This document shows, piece by piece, positions 8,753-18,485 of a stretch of DNA of 64,000 bases (position 1 is the first letter of the stretch; each line of letters opens with the position of its first letter). The position numbers and the translations under genes were made by a program. Below the pieces are notes generated by a model. That model was not told the origin of the DNA. It saw nothing but the letters and a program-made list of their open reading frames with translations, and made no database searches. The stretch is from contig NZ_CP121659.1 of NCBI RefSeq assembly GCF_029714365.1, forward strand, positions 930,001 to 994,000. The letters run 5' to 3'. The stretch is from Sinorhizobium terangae (lineage in GTDB: Bacteria; Pseudomonadota; Alphaproteobacteria; Rhizobiales; Rhizobiaceae).

Positions 8753-10948
8753 ATGAAGACATTTTCAATCACCACAGCATTGGCGGCGGCGCTCGCCGCA
8801 TCGACGGCAACAGCCGTGCACGCGGAACAGGTTTTCAACCGCGTCGCATCCTTTGCCGTCGCGGACAATCTGCCGGAAGGTGTGGATCGCAAAGCCCCGA
8901 CCTCGGCCGAAATCATAACGGCAAGCGAAGACGGCAAGACGCTCATCTATTCCGACAGCCCCGGAAAGCGCATTGGCTTCATCGACATCACCGATGCCAG
9001 GGCACCGAAGGCGGGCGGCATCGTGTCTTTCGATGGCGAGCCGACTTCGGTTGCCGTCGCTGGCCCGAAGGCGCTGGTTGCCGTCAACACGCGCGAAAGC
9101 TTTACCAAGCCCTCCGGCCTCGTTGCTGTCGTCGACCTCGCGACGAAAAAGGTCGATGCGACCTGCGACCTCGGCGGCCAGCCGGACTCGATTGCGATCA
9201 ACAAGGACAAGACGCTCGCCGCGATAGCGATCGAAAACGAGCGCGACGAGGAGGTGAACGACGGGCAGATTCCGCAGATGCCGGCCGGCGATCTGGTGAT
9301 CCTCTCGTTGAAGGATGGTGTCGCCGATTGCTCAAGCATCAAGCACGTGGCGCTGACCGGTCTCGCCGAGATAGCCGGCGAAGACCCCGAGCCGGAATTC
9401 GTCGCCTTCAACGGCAAGGACGAAATTGCGCTGACGCTGCAGGAAAACAACCACATCGTCATCATCGACGGCAAAACCGCTGCCGTGAAGACACATTTCT
9501 CGGCCGGCACGGTCGATCTGAAGAACATCGACACGAAGCGCGACGGTGCCATCTCGTTCACCGGCGAGCAGACCGGCCGCAAGCGCGAGCCGGATGCGAT
9601 GAAATGGCTCGACGATAGCCGCCTGGTCGTTGCCAACGAGGGCGACTACGATGGTGGGGCCCGCGGGTTCACGATCTTCGACACGACCGGCAAGGTTCTC
9701 TACGAGTCGGGCGCCAGATTCGAGCACGCGATCGCGGCAATCGGTCACTATCCCGAAAAACGTTCGTCGGCGAAGGGGGTCGAGCCGGAAGGCATGGAAC
9801 AGGCGCAGTACGGCGAAGACAAGCTCTTCTTCCTGCTCTCCGAGCGGGCATCGATCGTCGGCGTCTACAAGGACACCGGCGCCGAGCCGGAACTGCTGCA
9901 ACTCCTTCCGTCTGGAATTGGGCCCGAGGGCGCGGTTGCCATCCCGGGCCGCAACTTGTTTGCGACCGCGAACGAGACCGATCTTGTCGAGGACGGCGGC
10001 GCGCGGGCGCATGTCATGATCTATGAACGGGGCGATGGGAAGGCAGCCTATCCGCAGATACGCTCCGCGGAGAAGGATGGCATGCCGATCGGCTTCGGCG
10101 CACTTTCGGGTCTGGCACCTGTCGCGGACAAGCCGGGCTTCCTGCAGGCGGTCAACGATTCCGTCTTCTCTTCGCAGCCGACGATTTTCACGATCGATGC
10201 GACGCAGCAGCCGGCGCTGATCACCGAGGCGCTGCCGATCACCCGTAACGGCGCTCCCGCGCAGAAGCTCGACATCGAAGGCGTCGCCAATGACGGCGAA
10301 GGTGGCTTCTGGCTCGCCTCCGAAGGCGATGCGGACAAGCTCTACAGCCACGCGCTCTTCCACGTGAACAAGAAGGGCGAGATCAAGCAGGAGATCGCGA
10401 TTCCGGCGGAGCTGCGCGCAAACGAGACCCGCTATGGCTTCGAGGGCATTGCGACGATCGGCAAAGGGGACGACCAGGTCCTTTGGATGGCAGTCCAGCG
10501 TGAATGGAAGGATGACGAGAAGGGCTTCGTCAAACTCGTCTCCTACAAGCCGGCAAGCAAGGAGTGGGGCGCCGTGCGTTATCCGCTCGACAAGTCGGAA
10601 GAAGGCTGGGTCGGCCTTTCCGAACTCGCCGTTCATGGCGACTATGCCTATGTCATCGAGCGCGACAACCAGATCGGGCAAGCGGCCAAGCTGAAAAAGC
10701 TCTACCGCGTCGCGCTTGCCGACCTGAAGCCGGCTGCACTCGGAGGCGAGCTGCCGGTCGTCAAGAAGGAAGAGGTGCGGGATCTCATTCCGGACCTCAA
10801 GGCGCTGAACGGCTACGTCGTCGACAAGGTCGAGGGCTTCACAGTCGACGCCGCTGGAAACGGCTATGTCGTCACGGACAACGATGGCGTCGACGACTCC
10901 TCCGGCGAAACCCTGTTCTTCTCCATCGGCGCCATCGACGCGATGTAA
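8753..10948 (+). CDS. Secreted esterase-like activity of phytase family protein
   Basis: This 731-residue protein starts with a clear signal peptide: MK, a hydrophobic alanine-rich stretch, then VHAEQ, with cleavage probably after residue 24. It should be periplasmic or secreted. Residues 30-400 look like repeated beta-propeller blades (repeats such as GFIDITDARAP and LVVANEGDYDG). The C-terminal part, with YGFEGIA, WVGLSELAV and YVIERDNQ, matches the 'esterase-like activity of phytase' domain family. The activity and substrate of this family are poorly established, so phytate hydrolysis should not be assumed. The ATG at 8753 was chosen because GGAGGG lies six bases upstream and the signal peptide begins there. 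The gene stands alone, ending at a RIME-like repeat. Confidence 0.8.
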   Translation: MKTFSITTALAAALAASTATAVHAEQVFNRVASFAVADNLPEGVDRKAPTSAEIITASEDGKTLIYSDSPGKRIGFIDITDARAPKAGGIVSFDGEPTSVAVAGPKALVAVNTRESFTKPSGLVAVVDLATKKVDATCDLGGQPDSIAINKDKTLAAIAIENERDEEVNDGQIPQMPAGDLVILSLKDGVADCSSIKHVALTGLAEIAGEDPEPEFVAFNGKDEIALTLQENNHIVIIDGKTAAVKTHFSAGTVDLKNIDTKRDGAISFTGEQTGRKREPDAMKWLDDSRLVVANEGDYDGGARGFTIFDTTGKVLYESGARFEHAIAAIGHYPEKRSSAKGVEPEGMEQAQYGEDKLFFLLSERASIVGVYKDTGAEPELLQLLPSGIGPEGAVAIPGRNLFATANETDLVEDGGARAHVMIYERGDGKAAYPQIRSAEKDGMPIGFGALSGLAPVADKPGFLQAVNDSVFSSQPTIFTIDATQQPALITEALPITRNGAPAQKLDIEGVANDGEGGFWLASEGDADKLYSHALFHVNKKGEIKQEIAIPAELRANETRYGFEGIATIGKGDDQVLWMAVQREWKDDEKGFVKLVSYKPASKEWGAVRYPLDKSEEGWVGLSELAVHGDYAYVIERDNQIGQAAKLKKLYRVALADLKPAALGGELPVVKKEEVRDLIPDLKALNGYVVDKVEGFTVDAAGNGYVVTDNDGVDDSSGETLFFSIGAIDAM

Positions 10949-10960
10949 GCGCAGACGCTT

Positions 10961-11078
10961 ACTGCATGTTTCCTTAAATCGCCGCCGATTTAAGGATAAA
11001 AACATGCAGCAAGTCAAAGTTCTAGAGCATCTTATCCGCTTTCGGTGCATCCACCCGAAAGCCGGATGCTCTAGAGAA
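10961..11078. repeat. RIME-like intergenic mosaic element with two palindromes
   Basis: The element has two adjacent inverted repeats. TGCATGTT (10963-10970) pairs with AACATGCA (11001-11008), and the inner TCCTTAAATCG pairs with CGATTTAAGGA. The second is TCTAGAGCAT (11021-11030) with ATGCTCTAGA (11066-11075). About 115 bases with two large palindromes is the description of RIME1, the Rhizobium-specific intergenic mosaic element. It sits in the spacer between two convergent genes. Confidence 0.75.
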
Positions 11079-11081
11079 ACG

Positions 11082-11114
11082 GAAGGGGCCAGGACATGAT
11101 GTCCCGGCCCCTTC
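11082..11114. terminator. Bidirectional terminator between convergent genes
   Basis: GAAGGGGCC (11082-11090) pairs with GGCCCCTTC (11106-11114), with an inner GGAC/GTCC stem. It lies between the 3' end of the phytase-like gene and the 3' end of the marR-type gene, and could serve both strands. The T run is poor, so its efficiency is uncertain. Confidence 0.55.
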
Positions 11115-11138
11115 TGATTCTACGGAGTCGTGTGCAGT

Positions 11139-11642
11139 CTAGCGCGCGACGGCGACCTCTGCCCCCTCGGCCTCTTCCTTGCGCCTGCGGATTTCGTCGG
11201 TCTTTTCCACCAGCTTGCTGACGATGTCGTAAAGCTGGTCGAGTTGCTCGTCGTCGAGCGCCGAGAAGATCTCCTCGATAAGCTGCTTGCGTGGATGTTC
11301 GGCTGCTTCGAGCACGACCCGGCCGGTTTCGGTGATCGAGACGATCTTTGCGCGGCGGTCCTCCGGATCAGGCTTCCTCATCACCAGGCGGTCGCGCTCC
11401 AGTCCGTCGATCGCCTCAGTGACGGTCCTTGGCGCGAAATTAAGCGCGCAGGCGATATCCGTGGATCGGCAAGGGCCGAGCTTGCTCAGAAAGAACAGGA
11501 ACTTGCTTCGGGCAAGCGATACGCCTTCCTCCGTCATCGACTCGTTCACCAATCGATGAACGCGATGATAAAGTTCGAACAGCCTGTCGGAAACTTCGAA
11601 TGTCTTCTTCATGACCTTTATAGTTATATCTTGAGGTGCCAT
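11139..11642 (-). CDS. MarR-family transcriptional regulator
   Basis: The protein, 167 residues from this start, is a winged-helix dimeric regulator. The core reads SKFLFFLSKLGPCRSTDIA (helices before the recognition helix), then APRTVTEAIDGLERDRLV and the wing PEDRRAKIVSITETG, which is the MarR pattern. The start is uncertain: ATG at 11642 and ATG at 11612 (MKKTFEV) are both possible and neither has a good ribosome-binding site; a GTG at 11660 would lie inside the predicted operator. The gene is divergent from the nuclease/ATPase pair, which starts about 200 bases away. The ligand is unknown, and the targets may include itself and that pair. Confidence 0.88.
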   Translation of the reverse strand: MAPQDITIKVMKKTFEVSDRLFELYHRVHRLVNESMTEEGVSLARSKFLFFLSKLGPCRSTDIACALNFAPRTVTEAIDGLERDRLVMRKPDPEDRRAKIVSITETGRVVLEAAEHPRKQLIEEIFSALDDEQLDQLYDIVSKLVEKTDEIRRRKEEAEGAEVAVAR

Positions 11643-11653
11643 GTCAAATGGCA

Positions 11654-11673
11654 GTAACACTATTGATAGTTAC
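11654..11673. promoter_or_regulatory. Candidate MarR operator
   Basis: GTAAC (11654-11658) and GTTAC (11669-11673) form an inverted repeat of about 20 bp, the size expected for a MarR dimer. A related TATAGTTATAT lies nearby at about 11619-11629. On the minus strand, TTGTCG near 11693 and AACTAT near 11670 could form the promoter, so the palindrome would overlap the -10. This suggests autorepression, but it is inference. Confidence 0.4.
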
Positions 11674-11839
11674 AATTGAGACATTTGTCGACAAAAACCT
11701 CTTAATTCTTAAGGCGTCCTTGTTCAGCAGAAAGAAACGGCCCCGTTTTCGAGGGGTGTTTGTGCGGTCAGCGTGATCACCTGTGGTCGACCGGCCGGGC
11801 GCCATTGACGGGCGAGGCAGCGTCGGGCCATGGTCGGCC

Positions 11840-13117
11840 ATGCCCTTCCGCTTCGTCCACACCGCAGACCTCCACCTCGATTCGCCCTTGCGCAGCCTGG
11901 CTCTCAGAAATGGGGAGCTCGCCGATCTCGTGCGCGGAGCCACCCGTAGCGCACTGACAAGCATCGTCGATCTATGTATCGCCGAAAGCGTCGACGCTCT
12001 GTTGGTCGCGGGCGACCTCTATGACGGTAGCCAGACCTCCATGAACACCGCGCTGTTCCTCGCCGGTGAACTGCGTCGCCTGGACGAGGCCGGCATCCGG
12101 ACGTTCGTTATTCGCGGCAACCATGACGCCCAGTCCCAGGTAACGCGCGAGCTGACGTTGCCGCCGTCGGTTCACGTCTTCCAGGGGCGAAGCAAGCCGA
12201 TCATTGCCAAGACACTGGCAAGCGGCAGAACAGTCCATATTCACGGGGTGAGCTTCGCCAATCCGCATGCACCGGAAAGCCTGCTGCCGTCGTTTCATCC
12301 GCCGGTCGCCGACGCGATCAACATCGGCATGCTGCACACGAGCCTCTCCGGCTCGCCGGGACATGATCGCTACGCGCCCTGCAGCGTCGCCGACCTGCAA
12401 CGGCACGGTTTCGACTATTGGGCGCTCGGCCATGTCCACCAGCGCCAGGTGCACAGCGAACTGCCTTTCATCGTCATGCCGGGCATGCCGCAGGGGCGCG
12501 ACATCAACGAAGCGGGCGGCAAAGGCGTGACCGTCGTCACGATCGACGATGACGGCCGCGTGGAAATAGAAGAGCGGCCGATCGGTCTGGCCGTGTTCGA
12601 ACGGCTGTCCGTGGATGTAACGGGCGCGGCGGAGTGGCGCGACGTGCTGGATCTGGGGACGCGTGCACTGACCCGCCTTCGACACGAGATATCGGCGGAG
12701 AATCTCATCCTGCGTCTATCGCTGACGGGCACCACCCCGCTTGCCTGGCGCCTGAGAAGGGATGCGGATCTCTTGAAAACCGAGCTCACGAACATTTCTG
12801 CCGGGTTGAGGGGATGCTGGGTTGAAAAAATCGACCTTCTCTGCCGGGAGCCGCGAGCGCAGGACGATCGGCCGTCCCGGGAGCCGGTGGAGGAACTTGC
12901 CTTCCTCGTCGAACATGAAGTCCTGCCGGCCTTCGGTTTTCGTGAACAACTAAAGGCTGTCGCTGAAGAACTCCTGCAGCATCTCCCGCCTGAGTTGCGG
13001 CAGACGGTGGCGTCCGATGAAGACGCGCTTGAAGAGCTGGTGATGAATGCCAGCCTCATGGGGAGTGCGGATGTGCTGGCGCATCTCCACGGCGCCGCCG
13101 CCAAGGGTGGCGGCTGA
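11840..13117 (+). CDS. Metallophosphoesterase, DNA repair exonuclease (SbcD/YhaO-like)
   Basis: This 425-residue calcineurin-like phosphoesterase shows all the metal-binding motifs: TADLHLDSPL (DxH, residues 8-17), VAGDLYDG (GDxxD, about 60), RGNHD (about 93) and GHVHQR (about 198). This order matches the Mre11/SbcD/YhaO branch that cuts DNA together with an ABC-type ATPase. The start at 11840 gives MPFRFVHTADLH, the conserved family N-terminus. It overlaps the next gene by one base (TGATG), so the two are translationally coupled and probably form a complex. The long C-terminal region replaces the SbcD capping domain, which favours YhaO-like over SbcD proper. Confidence 0.88.
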   Translation: MPFRFVHTADLHLDSPLRSLALRNGELADLVRGATRSALTSIVDLCIAESVDALLVAGDLYDGSQTSMNTALFLAGELRRLDEAGIRTFVIRGNHDAQSQVTRELTLPPSVHVFQGRSKPIIAKTLASGRTVHIHGVSFANPHAPESLLPSFHPPVADAINIGMLHTSLSGSPGHDRYAPCSVADLQRHGFDYWALGHVHQRQVHSELPFIVMPGMPQGRDINEAGGKGVTVVTIDDDGRVEIEERPIGLAVFERLSVDVTGAAEWRDVLDLGTRALTRLRHEISAENLILRLSLTGTTPLAWRLRRDADLLKTELTNISAGLRGCWVEKIDLLCREPRAQDDRPSREPVEELAFLVEHEVLPAFGFREQLKAVAEELLQHLPPELRQTVASDEDALEELVMNASLMGSADVLAHLHGAAAKGGG

Positions 13118-16100
13118 TGCGGCTTCAGCAACTCGATCTTGTACGCTACGGAAAATTCACCGCGCGCAGCCTCGATTTCGGCGATGCCAAACCCGGGCAA
13201 CCGGACTTTCATCTGGTTTACGGTCCGAACGAGGCCGGCAAGTCGACCCTGTTTTCCGGTTTCCTCGATCTGCTTTTCGGGATCGAGCGACTCAGCCCCT
13301 ATGGTTTTCTGCACCCCTATCAGACAATGCGCGTCGGTGGCGTCGTGGAAACCGGCGGCCGGCGGCATCACGCCTATCGCATCAAGCGCAACGCAAACAG
13401 CCTGGTCGGCCCTGACGAGCAGCCGGTGCCGGACAATCTCTTTTCGGCCGCCCTCGGGTCTATCGACCGCGCAACCTACCGCATGATGTTTTCGCTGGAC
13501 GATGACAGCATCGAAGAGGGCGGCGAAAGCATCCTCAAGAGCGAGGGCGAGCTTGGTTCGCTGCTGTTTTCCGCGAGTTCCGGCCTGCCGGACAGCAGTG
13601 CCGTATTGGCGACGTTGCGGGCCGAGGCAGATGCCTTCTACAAGCCGCAAGGGCGCAAGCACGAACTTGCCGAACTGAGGGCGGCACTGGACGCGCTGAA
13701 GGCAGAGCGTAGCGCGATCGATATCAACGCTCGCGAATACGCGTCGCTTCGCAAGGCGCTGGCAGGTGCCCGTGAGCGCCATGACAGCGCGTCGGCGCAC
13801 CGCGCGGAACTCCGCGTTGGGCGGGACCGGACACGCGCGCAGCTCGACTGCATGCCGCTTCTCGGTCGGCTTCGCGGCGTGCGGGAAGAGCTCGCCCGCC
13901 AGGAAGCGCTACCGCTGCCCCCTTCGGAGTGGTGGAGCGACCTGCCGGCGCTCCGCAAAACGGAAACGGAAATCGCCGCCCGGTTTTCGCAACTGAACGA
14001 GGAATTGCGCCGCCGACGCGAGGAACTGGGGGGCCTGCCTCTGGACGAGCTGGCGCTGACGTTTGCCGAGCGGTTCGACATGCTCCGTGAAACCGCGCTC
14101 GACGCCCGCTATCTCACGGCAGCGCGCGACATGCCGTCACGCATCGAGGAGCTTGCCGTTACGTCAGCCGGCATCGAAGCTTGTCTCATCCGCCTCGGCC
14201 AAAAGGACCATCCCGATCCTGCTGCTCTTCTCCTGCCCGCGGCAGCCGGCGCGCGGCTGCAGGATCTCGTCCGGCGTCACGCGACGCTCGCCGAGCGGCT
14301 TTCATCTGCGCGCGAGGAGGTCGGGAAAGCGAAGCGGCAGTGGCAGGAGGCCGAGCGGGACCTTGGCCGACACGATGGAAGCGCGAGAGACCTCTGCCAT
14401 CTCGCGGAACGCCTGCGGCTGGCGCGGCAGAACGATTGCCTGCTTCGACAAGAAGCGGCAGGCCGGGAGATCGATCGGCTGGAGGCGGAGCTTTCCGACA
14501 AGCTCTGCGGGTTACGGCCGTTCGAGGGAAGCGCGGACGAGCTTGCGGCGATCTGTGTCCCGGCGCCTGCTATGGTCGAGACTTGGCGGGCGGAAGCGGC
14601 ATCGCTTGGGGAGCGGCGGCTGCGTCTTGATGCCAGGATCGCGGACGAAAGCGAACGCCAGGCCGGTGACGAAGCGCGTCTTGCGGCGCTCAACTCTTTC
14701 GGCGGTACCCTAGACGAAGCGGCCGCGAGCGAACTGCGGCTGCGGCGCGATGTTGCCTGGCGGGAGCATAGGCTGCGGCTGGATCACGGGACTGCGAGCG
14801 CCTTCGAGACGCTGCTGAAAGAGGACGACCAAGCAATCGCGTTGCGGTTGGGGCAGGCGGAAAGGATAGCGGAGCTGCGCGGCCTGAGATGCACGATAAC
14901 GGAACGGCGCGCCCGCCTGTGCGAGCTTGAAGCGCAACGACGAGTGGCCGTCAGCGATCGTGCGGAATTGGACGCGGCGGTTGCCCGGGCCGCGAGCGCC
15001 TGCGGTTTACCCAACGGCATGCTGTTACCGCAGCTGGAGGCCTGGTTGGCGACACGTGCCGCTGCGCTGGAAACACGGGCGGCTTTGCGCGCGACCCGTC
15101 TGCAACACGAGCGGGCGGCCAGCGAGGAAGCGACAATCGTTCGTGCACTGCAGGACGAGCTTGCACGGATTGGCGTGACAGGGAATTTGCCGGAGCGTCT
15201 CGACGGCATGCTCGCCGCTACGGAGCGCGTCGTTTCCGAGGCACAGGCGGCTGCCGCCGCCCATCGGACTGCTGTCGAGCAGCATCGGCGGGCCTCGGAA
15301 GCGCTGGAAAACCGGGAGATCACGCTTGAGAACGCAGAGGCCGAAATGGCCGCGTGGCAGCGTGAATGGTACGAGGCGCTAGCAGGGACGTGGCTTGCCG
15401 GGACTTGGCTCGCCGGACAAGTCGAGCAGCCTAATCCGCAAGAGATCGGGCCAATGCTTGCGGTCCTGCAGGACTTTGACAAGCTGATGCAGCGCAAAGC
15501 CGATCTCGATCATCGAATCTCCGGGATGCGCAAGGATCAGGTCGCGTTCCGCGAGGCGGTTTCAAATTTGGCCGAAGCGTTCGGGTTGCTGGAGCCGGGC
15601 GATGATCCCTTGGTGATCTTTGCCGCCATGCGCGACCGCATCGCTATCGCTCATCAGCAGCAAGAGCACCGCAAGGCGGCCCTTGTCAGCATCGAGCGGA
15701 TGGAAGAGGACCTGCAAAGGCTGCACGCCGAAGAGCAGCTTCATATGTGCGCAAAACAGGCCATGCTCGACTTCTTTGGCTGCGCCACGCTCGATGAAGC
15801 CGGCGCTTGCCTCGACGCGGTGCGCGAGCAGCAGAGGTTGCGGCAAAGGCTCGCCGAACTCGACGACGATCTTGTCACGCGGCTCGGCGTGGCCACATGC
15901 GCTGAGGCCGAGGCGATGCTGGCAGCGGTCGACGAGACGGCACTGCGGCACGAACTCGCGAGGTTGGAAGAAGCAATTGAGGCTGCTGATCGTGATGTCA
16001 GCGAATTGCATGCGGAGGTGCGGACCCGGGAAAAGGCGCTTGCGGACGTCGAAGGCGGAGACAGGGCCGCCGATTTGGAGCAGCGGCGCCGAACGCTGCT

Positions 16101-16596
16101 TCTCGACATCGAGAATAAGGCGATCGGCTATTTGCGATTGAGGGCAGGGGTGATCGCGGCGGAGCAGGCGCTACGGCTGTTTCGAGAGCGCCACCGCAGC
16201 GCCATGATGCAACGAGCCTCGCGGATGTTCATGCAGATCAGCGGTGGCGAATATTCCGGCCTCTCCACCCATGCGGACAAGGGGCAGGAATTCCTGATCG
16301 CCAATGTCGCTTCGGGCGGGTCGAAGCTCGCCGGCGATCTTTCGAAGGGCACGCGGTTCCAACTCTATCTCGCACTTCGAATCGCCGGCTATCACGAGGT
16401 CGCCGCCGCCCGGGAAGCGCTGCCGTTTATCGCCGACGACATCATGGAAACTTTCGACGACGATCGCGCCGGTCGTGCCTTCGGATTGATGGCGGACATG
16501 GCACGCGTCGGACAGGTGATCTATCTTACCCATCACGAACACCTTTGCGACGTCGCGCGGTACGCTTGTCCGTCAGTAACCATTCACAGGCTGTAA
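13117..16596 (+). CDS. AAA/SMC-like ATPase, SbcC/YhaN-like partner of the adjacent nuclease
   Basis: This 1159-residue protein has the layout of Rad50/SbcC/YhaN. It has an N-terminal half-ATPase with Walker [11 protein letters not shown] (about residues 36-45), then some 850 residues of Glu/Arg/Ala-rich coiled coil, then a C-terminal half-ATPase with a signature-like [14 protein letters not shown] (about 1078) and Walker [16 protein letters not shown] (about 1105). I see no CxxC zinc hook at the coil apex, which fits YhaN rather than SbcC. It probably tethers or unwinds DNA ends for the coupled phosphoesterase. A 15-base tandem duplication near 15385-15415 encodes GTWLA twice inside the coil. 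Confidence 0.87.
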   Translation: MRLQQLDLVRYGKFTARSLDFGDAKPGQPDFHLVYGPNEAGKSTLFSGFLDLLFGIERLSPYGFLHPYQTMRVGGVVETGGRRHHAYRIKRNANSLVGPDEQPVPDNLFSAALGSIDRATYRMMFSLDDDSIEEGGESILKSEGELGSLLFSASSGLPDSSAVLATLRAEADAFYKPQGRKHELAELRAALDALKAERSAIDINAREYASLRKALAGARERHDSASAHRAELRVGRDRTRAQLDCMPLLGRLRGVREELARQEALPLPPSEWWSDLPALRKTETEIAARFSQLNEELRRRREELGGLPLDELALTFAERFDMLRETALDARYLTAARDMPSRIEELAVTSAGIEACLIRLGQKDHPDPAALLLPAAAGARLQDLVRRHATLAERLSSAREEVGKAKRQWQEAERDLGRHDGSARDLCHLAERLRLARQNDCLLRQEAAGREIDRLEAELSDKLCGLRPFEGSADELAAICVPAPAMVETWRAEAASLGERRLRLDARIADESERQAGDEARLAALNSFGGTLDEAAASELRLRRDVAWREHRLRLDHGTASAFETLLKEDDQAIALRLGQAERIAELRGLRCTITERRARLCELEAQRRVAVSDRAELDAAVARAASACGLPNGMLLPQLEAWLATRAAALETRAALRATRLQHERAASEEATIVRALQDELARIGVTGNLPERLDGMLAATERVVSEAQAAAAAHRTAVEQHRRASEALENREITLENAEAEMAAWQREWYEALAGTWLAGTWLAGQVEQPNPQEIGPMLAVLQDFDKLMQRKADLDHRISGMRKDQVAFREAVSNLAEAFGLLEPGDDPLVIFAAMRDRIAIAHQQQEHRKAALVSIERMEEDLQRLHAEEQLHMCAKQAMLDFFGCATLDEAGACLDAVREQQRLRQRLAELDDDLVTRLGVATCAEAEAMLAAVDETALRHELARLEEAIEAADRDVSELHAEVRTREKALADVEGGDRAADLEQRRRTLLLDIENKAIGYLRLRAGVIAAEQALRLFRERHRSAMMQRASRMFMQISGGEYSGLSTHADKGQEFLIANVASGGSKLAGDLSKGTRFQLYLALRIAGYHEVAAAREALPFIADDIMETFDDDRAGRAFGLMADMARVGQVIYLTHHEHLCDVARYACPSVTIHRL

Positions 16597-16654
16597 CGAA
16601 GCGCGGGCTACACGCTGGCTTCGTACTTTGGATCTGCAAACGGAGGACCTACGA

Positions 16655-17053
16655 ATGGAAATCATCGAATGTGGATCGCGGCCCTCGGCGCGGGGCGCGA
16701 CAGAGTATTTCACTGGGTCGGTGCGGCAGGACCCGCTGCTCGAGGCACCCCAGCCGGCGCGCGTTCGCGTCGTTACGGTGACGTTCGAGCCTGGCGCACG
16801 GACGGCGTGGCACACGCATCCGCTTGGCCAGACCCTGATCGTGACGGCAGGTCGTGGGCTGGCACAAAGCTGGGGCGGGGAGCGGCGCGAAATTCGCGCG
16901 GGCGACGTCGTGTGGTTTCCGCCGGGCGAAAAACACTGGCACGGCGCCGGGCCGGATACGGCGATGACACATATCGCCATCCAGGAAGCGCTCGACGGCA
17001 AAGTGGTGGATTGGCTCGAACACGTGACGGTCGAGCAGTACAGCGGAGCGTGA
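16655..17053 (+). CDS. Cupin-domain protein
   Basis: This 132-residue single-domain cupin has the two conserved motifs. The first is [17 protein letters not shown], with the metal-binding HTH about residue 50, and the second is [11 protein letters not shown] about residue 90. The sequence resembles the small (R)-mandelonitrile lyase/carboxymuconolactone-associated cupins, whose reactions vary widely, so no substrate is assigned. A GGAGG site precedes the chosen ATG, and a start at 16628 is less likely. It follows the ATPase gene by 58 bases and may be cotranscribed, but the functional link is unclear. Confidence 0.82.
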   Translation: MEIIECGSRPSARGATEYFTGSVRQDPLLEAPQPARVRVVTVTFEPGARTAWHTHPLGQTLIVTAGRGLAQSWGGERREIRAGDVVWFPPGEKHWHGAGPDTAMTHIAIQEALDGKVVDWLEHVTVEQYSGA

Positions 17054-17111
17054 CGGGGCGACGCGGTTTTAGGGGTGTATGCCGCTGTGTCGCTTCGTTT
17101 TTCGGATAGAA

Positions 17112-17187
17112 TGGTGGGCGATGAGAGACTCGAACTCCCGACATCCTCGGTGTAAACGAGGCGCTCTACCAACTGAGCTAATCGCCC
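17112..17187 (-). tRNA. tRNA-Val (anticodon UAC)
   Basis: Read on the minus strand, the acceptor stem GGGCGAT pairs with ATCGCCC, the D arm is TAGCTCAGTTGGTAGA, the anticodon arm is CCTCG-TTTACAC-CGAGG with anticodon TAC, and the T arm contains GTTCGAGTC. The 3' CCA is encoded. All canonical positions fit a 76-base elongator tRNA. Confidence 0.95.
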
Positions 17188-17230
17188 TCTCGCGTTTCGA
17201 ACAAGTGTGTCCGCCGCGTCGGTGGGCGTG

Positions 17231-17259
17231 ATCTATGCGCAACCGGAAAAAACCGCAAG
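17231..17259 (-). promoter_or_regulatory. Candidate sigma-70 promoter of tRNA-Val
   Basis: On the minus strand, CTTGCG (17259-17254) and ATAGAT (17236-17231) are 17 bases apart. This is close to the rhizobial consensus CTTGAC-N17-CTATAT and lies about 45 bases ahead of the mature tRNA. Confidence 0.5.
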
Positions 17260-17486
17260 AGCATTTGCAAGGTTTTTTCGATTTTTTTTGTGAACGCGAG
17301 TTTCGCACCGAAGTGTATTGCCATCGCTTGTGGACAACTTCGCGCGGTTGGGAGGTTGTCGTGTTGGGAACGCATGGATGTCGGGTGGCGGGCTGCCCAA
17401 TGGTGTCTCGGTTGGTGCCTCATTCCGTGTCGCCAAGCGGGCTGTGGATCAAAATCCGCTCCGTCACGGATTTGTCTTCAAACACG

Positions 17487-17516
17487 CTTGACACCCAAAT
17501 GCGAACCGCTTAGTTA
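17487..17516 (+). promoter_or_regulatory. Candidate sigma-70 promoter of the tRNA-Asp pair
   Basis: CTTGACA at 17487-17493 and TAGTTA at 17511-17516 have a 17-base spacer, a good rhizobial housekeeping promoter. It lies about 72 bases upstream of the first tRNA-Asp. No second promoter is obvious before the second copy, so one transcript probably carries both. Confidence 0.6.
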
Positions 17517-17587
17517 GCCGCTCATCGAACGGCAGGGCCGCTTTGATGCGGGGCGAACCAAAGTCGCTCCGGCCTAGTCAAGATGAT

Positions 17588-17664
17588 GCGGGTGTAGCTC
17601 AGTCGGTTAGAGTGCCGGCCTGTCACGCCGGAGGTCGCGGGTTCGAGCCCCGTCACTCGCGCCA
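17588..17664 (+). tRNA. tRNA-Asp (anticodon GUC), copy 1
   Basis: The acceptor stem GCGGGTG pairs with CACTCGC. The D arm TAGCTCAGTCGGTTAGA, an anticodon arm with loop CTGTCAC (anticodon GTC), and the T arm GGGTTCGAGCCCC are all present. The CCA end is encoded. The 77-base sequence is identical to copy 2. Confidence 0.96.
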
Positions 17665-17736
17665 CTCTTGAAAGGCAAAGCAGCGGCATTCTCAAAATGT
17701 GCCGATGATGTAATAATGGCCAGATGGCCATGATGC

Positions 17737-17813
17737 GCGGGTGTAGCTCAGTCGGTTAGAGTGCCGGCCTGTCACGCCGGAGGTCGCGGGTTCGAGCCCC
17801 GTCACTCGCGCCA
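17737..17813 (+). tRNA. tRNA-Asp (anticodon GUC), copy 2
   Basis: This is identical over 77 bases to the copy 72 bases upstream, including the encoded CCA. The spacer between the copies differs from the flanks, so the duplication is limited to the tRNA and a few adjacent bases. Confidence 0.96.
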
Positions 17814-18119
17814 TTTCTCCTGTCTTTCGATGCGATCTGGTGGCGCGGATTTCCGTGTTTTGCATTGCGGCATTGTGTCTCGGTGCGCAACCATCTGCGG
17901 CAAAGTTCGTCCGTTCCCACAAATGCGCGCTTTGACGCTGCTGCGCCGAATGATGTCGTATTATCCTTGTGTCGCGAAGCGGTTTAAATGCCCCTTGAAG
18001 GCTTGCGCGCGGGCGCGGCCTGCGCTAACCACTCTGGCGTTGCAACATATTTTTCGGCCTGCGAGATTTGTTGTTTTAGCGCTTCTCCGGCGCTCTCCCG
18101 CAGGCAGGGACGGATAACA
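17814..18119. other. tRNA-Asp to nuoA intergenic region
   Basis: This 306-base gap must carry the nuo promoter. TTGACG at 17932 with an AT-rich TATTAT at 17959 is suggestive, but the spacing (21) is too long, so I do not call a promoter. No other gene is visible. Confidence 0.4.
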
Positions 18120-18485
18120 ATGACTGAACTTCTCGGTTCCTATGTTCCGATCGCGATTTTCATTGGAATCGCGCTTGTGATCGGCCTCGCACTCCTGGTC
18201 GCCCCTTTTGCTGTCGCCTTCAAGGCGCCCGATTCGGAAAAGCTGTCGGCCTACGAATGCGGCTTCAATGCGTTCGACGACGCCCGCATGAAGTTCGACA
18301 TCCGTTTCTATCTCGTGTCGATCCTCTTCATCATCTTCGATCTGGAAGTGGCGTTCCTCTTCCCCTGGGCTGTCTCGTTCAGGGAGATGGGGTGGTTCGG
18401 CTTCTGGTCGATGATGGTCTTCCTCCTGGTGCTGACGGTCGGCTTTATCTATGAATGGAAGAAGGGAGCGCTGGAATGGAACTAA
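18120..18485 (+). CDS. nuoA: NADH-quinone oxidoreductase subunit A
   Basis: NuoA is a 121-residue membrane subunit of complex I with three transmembrane helices (about residues 8-30, 62-82 and 88-110). The conserved loop [18 protein letters not shown], whose Cys-containing segment lies near the quinone site, is present. The start at 18120 fits the subunit's usual length; frame extensions upstream to 17988 are not conserved. It is the first gene of the 14-subunit operon and overlaps nuoB by 10 bases. Confidence 0.96.
   Translation: MTELLGSYVPIAIFIGIALVIGLALLVAPFAVAFKAPDSEKLSAYECGFNAFDDARMKFDIRFYLVSILFIIFDLEVAFLFPWAVSFREMGWFGFWSMMVFLLVLTVGFIYEWKKGALEWN

Larger units (their letters stand above)
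17188..17587. other. Spacer between divergent tRNA genes
   Basis: This 400-base gap holds promoter-like signals for the tRNAs on both sides, listed separately. No reading frame in it looks coding and I see no RNA structure. Confidence 0.5.

Noticed and set aside
17932..17964. TTGACG and TATTAT as the nuo operon promoter
   Set aside because: The spacing of 21 bases is outside the normal range, so I could not support it.
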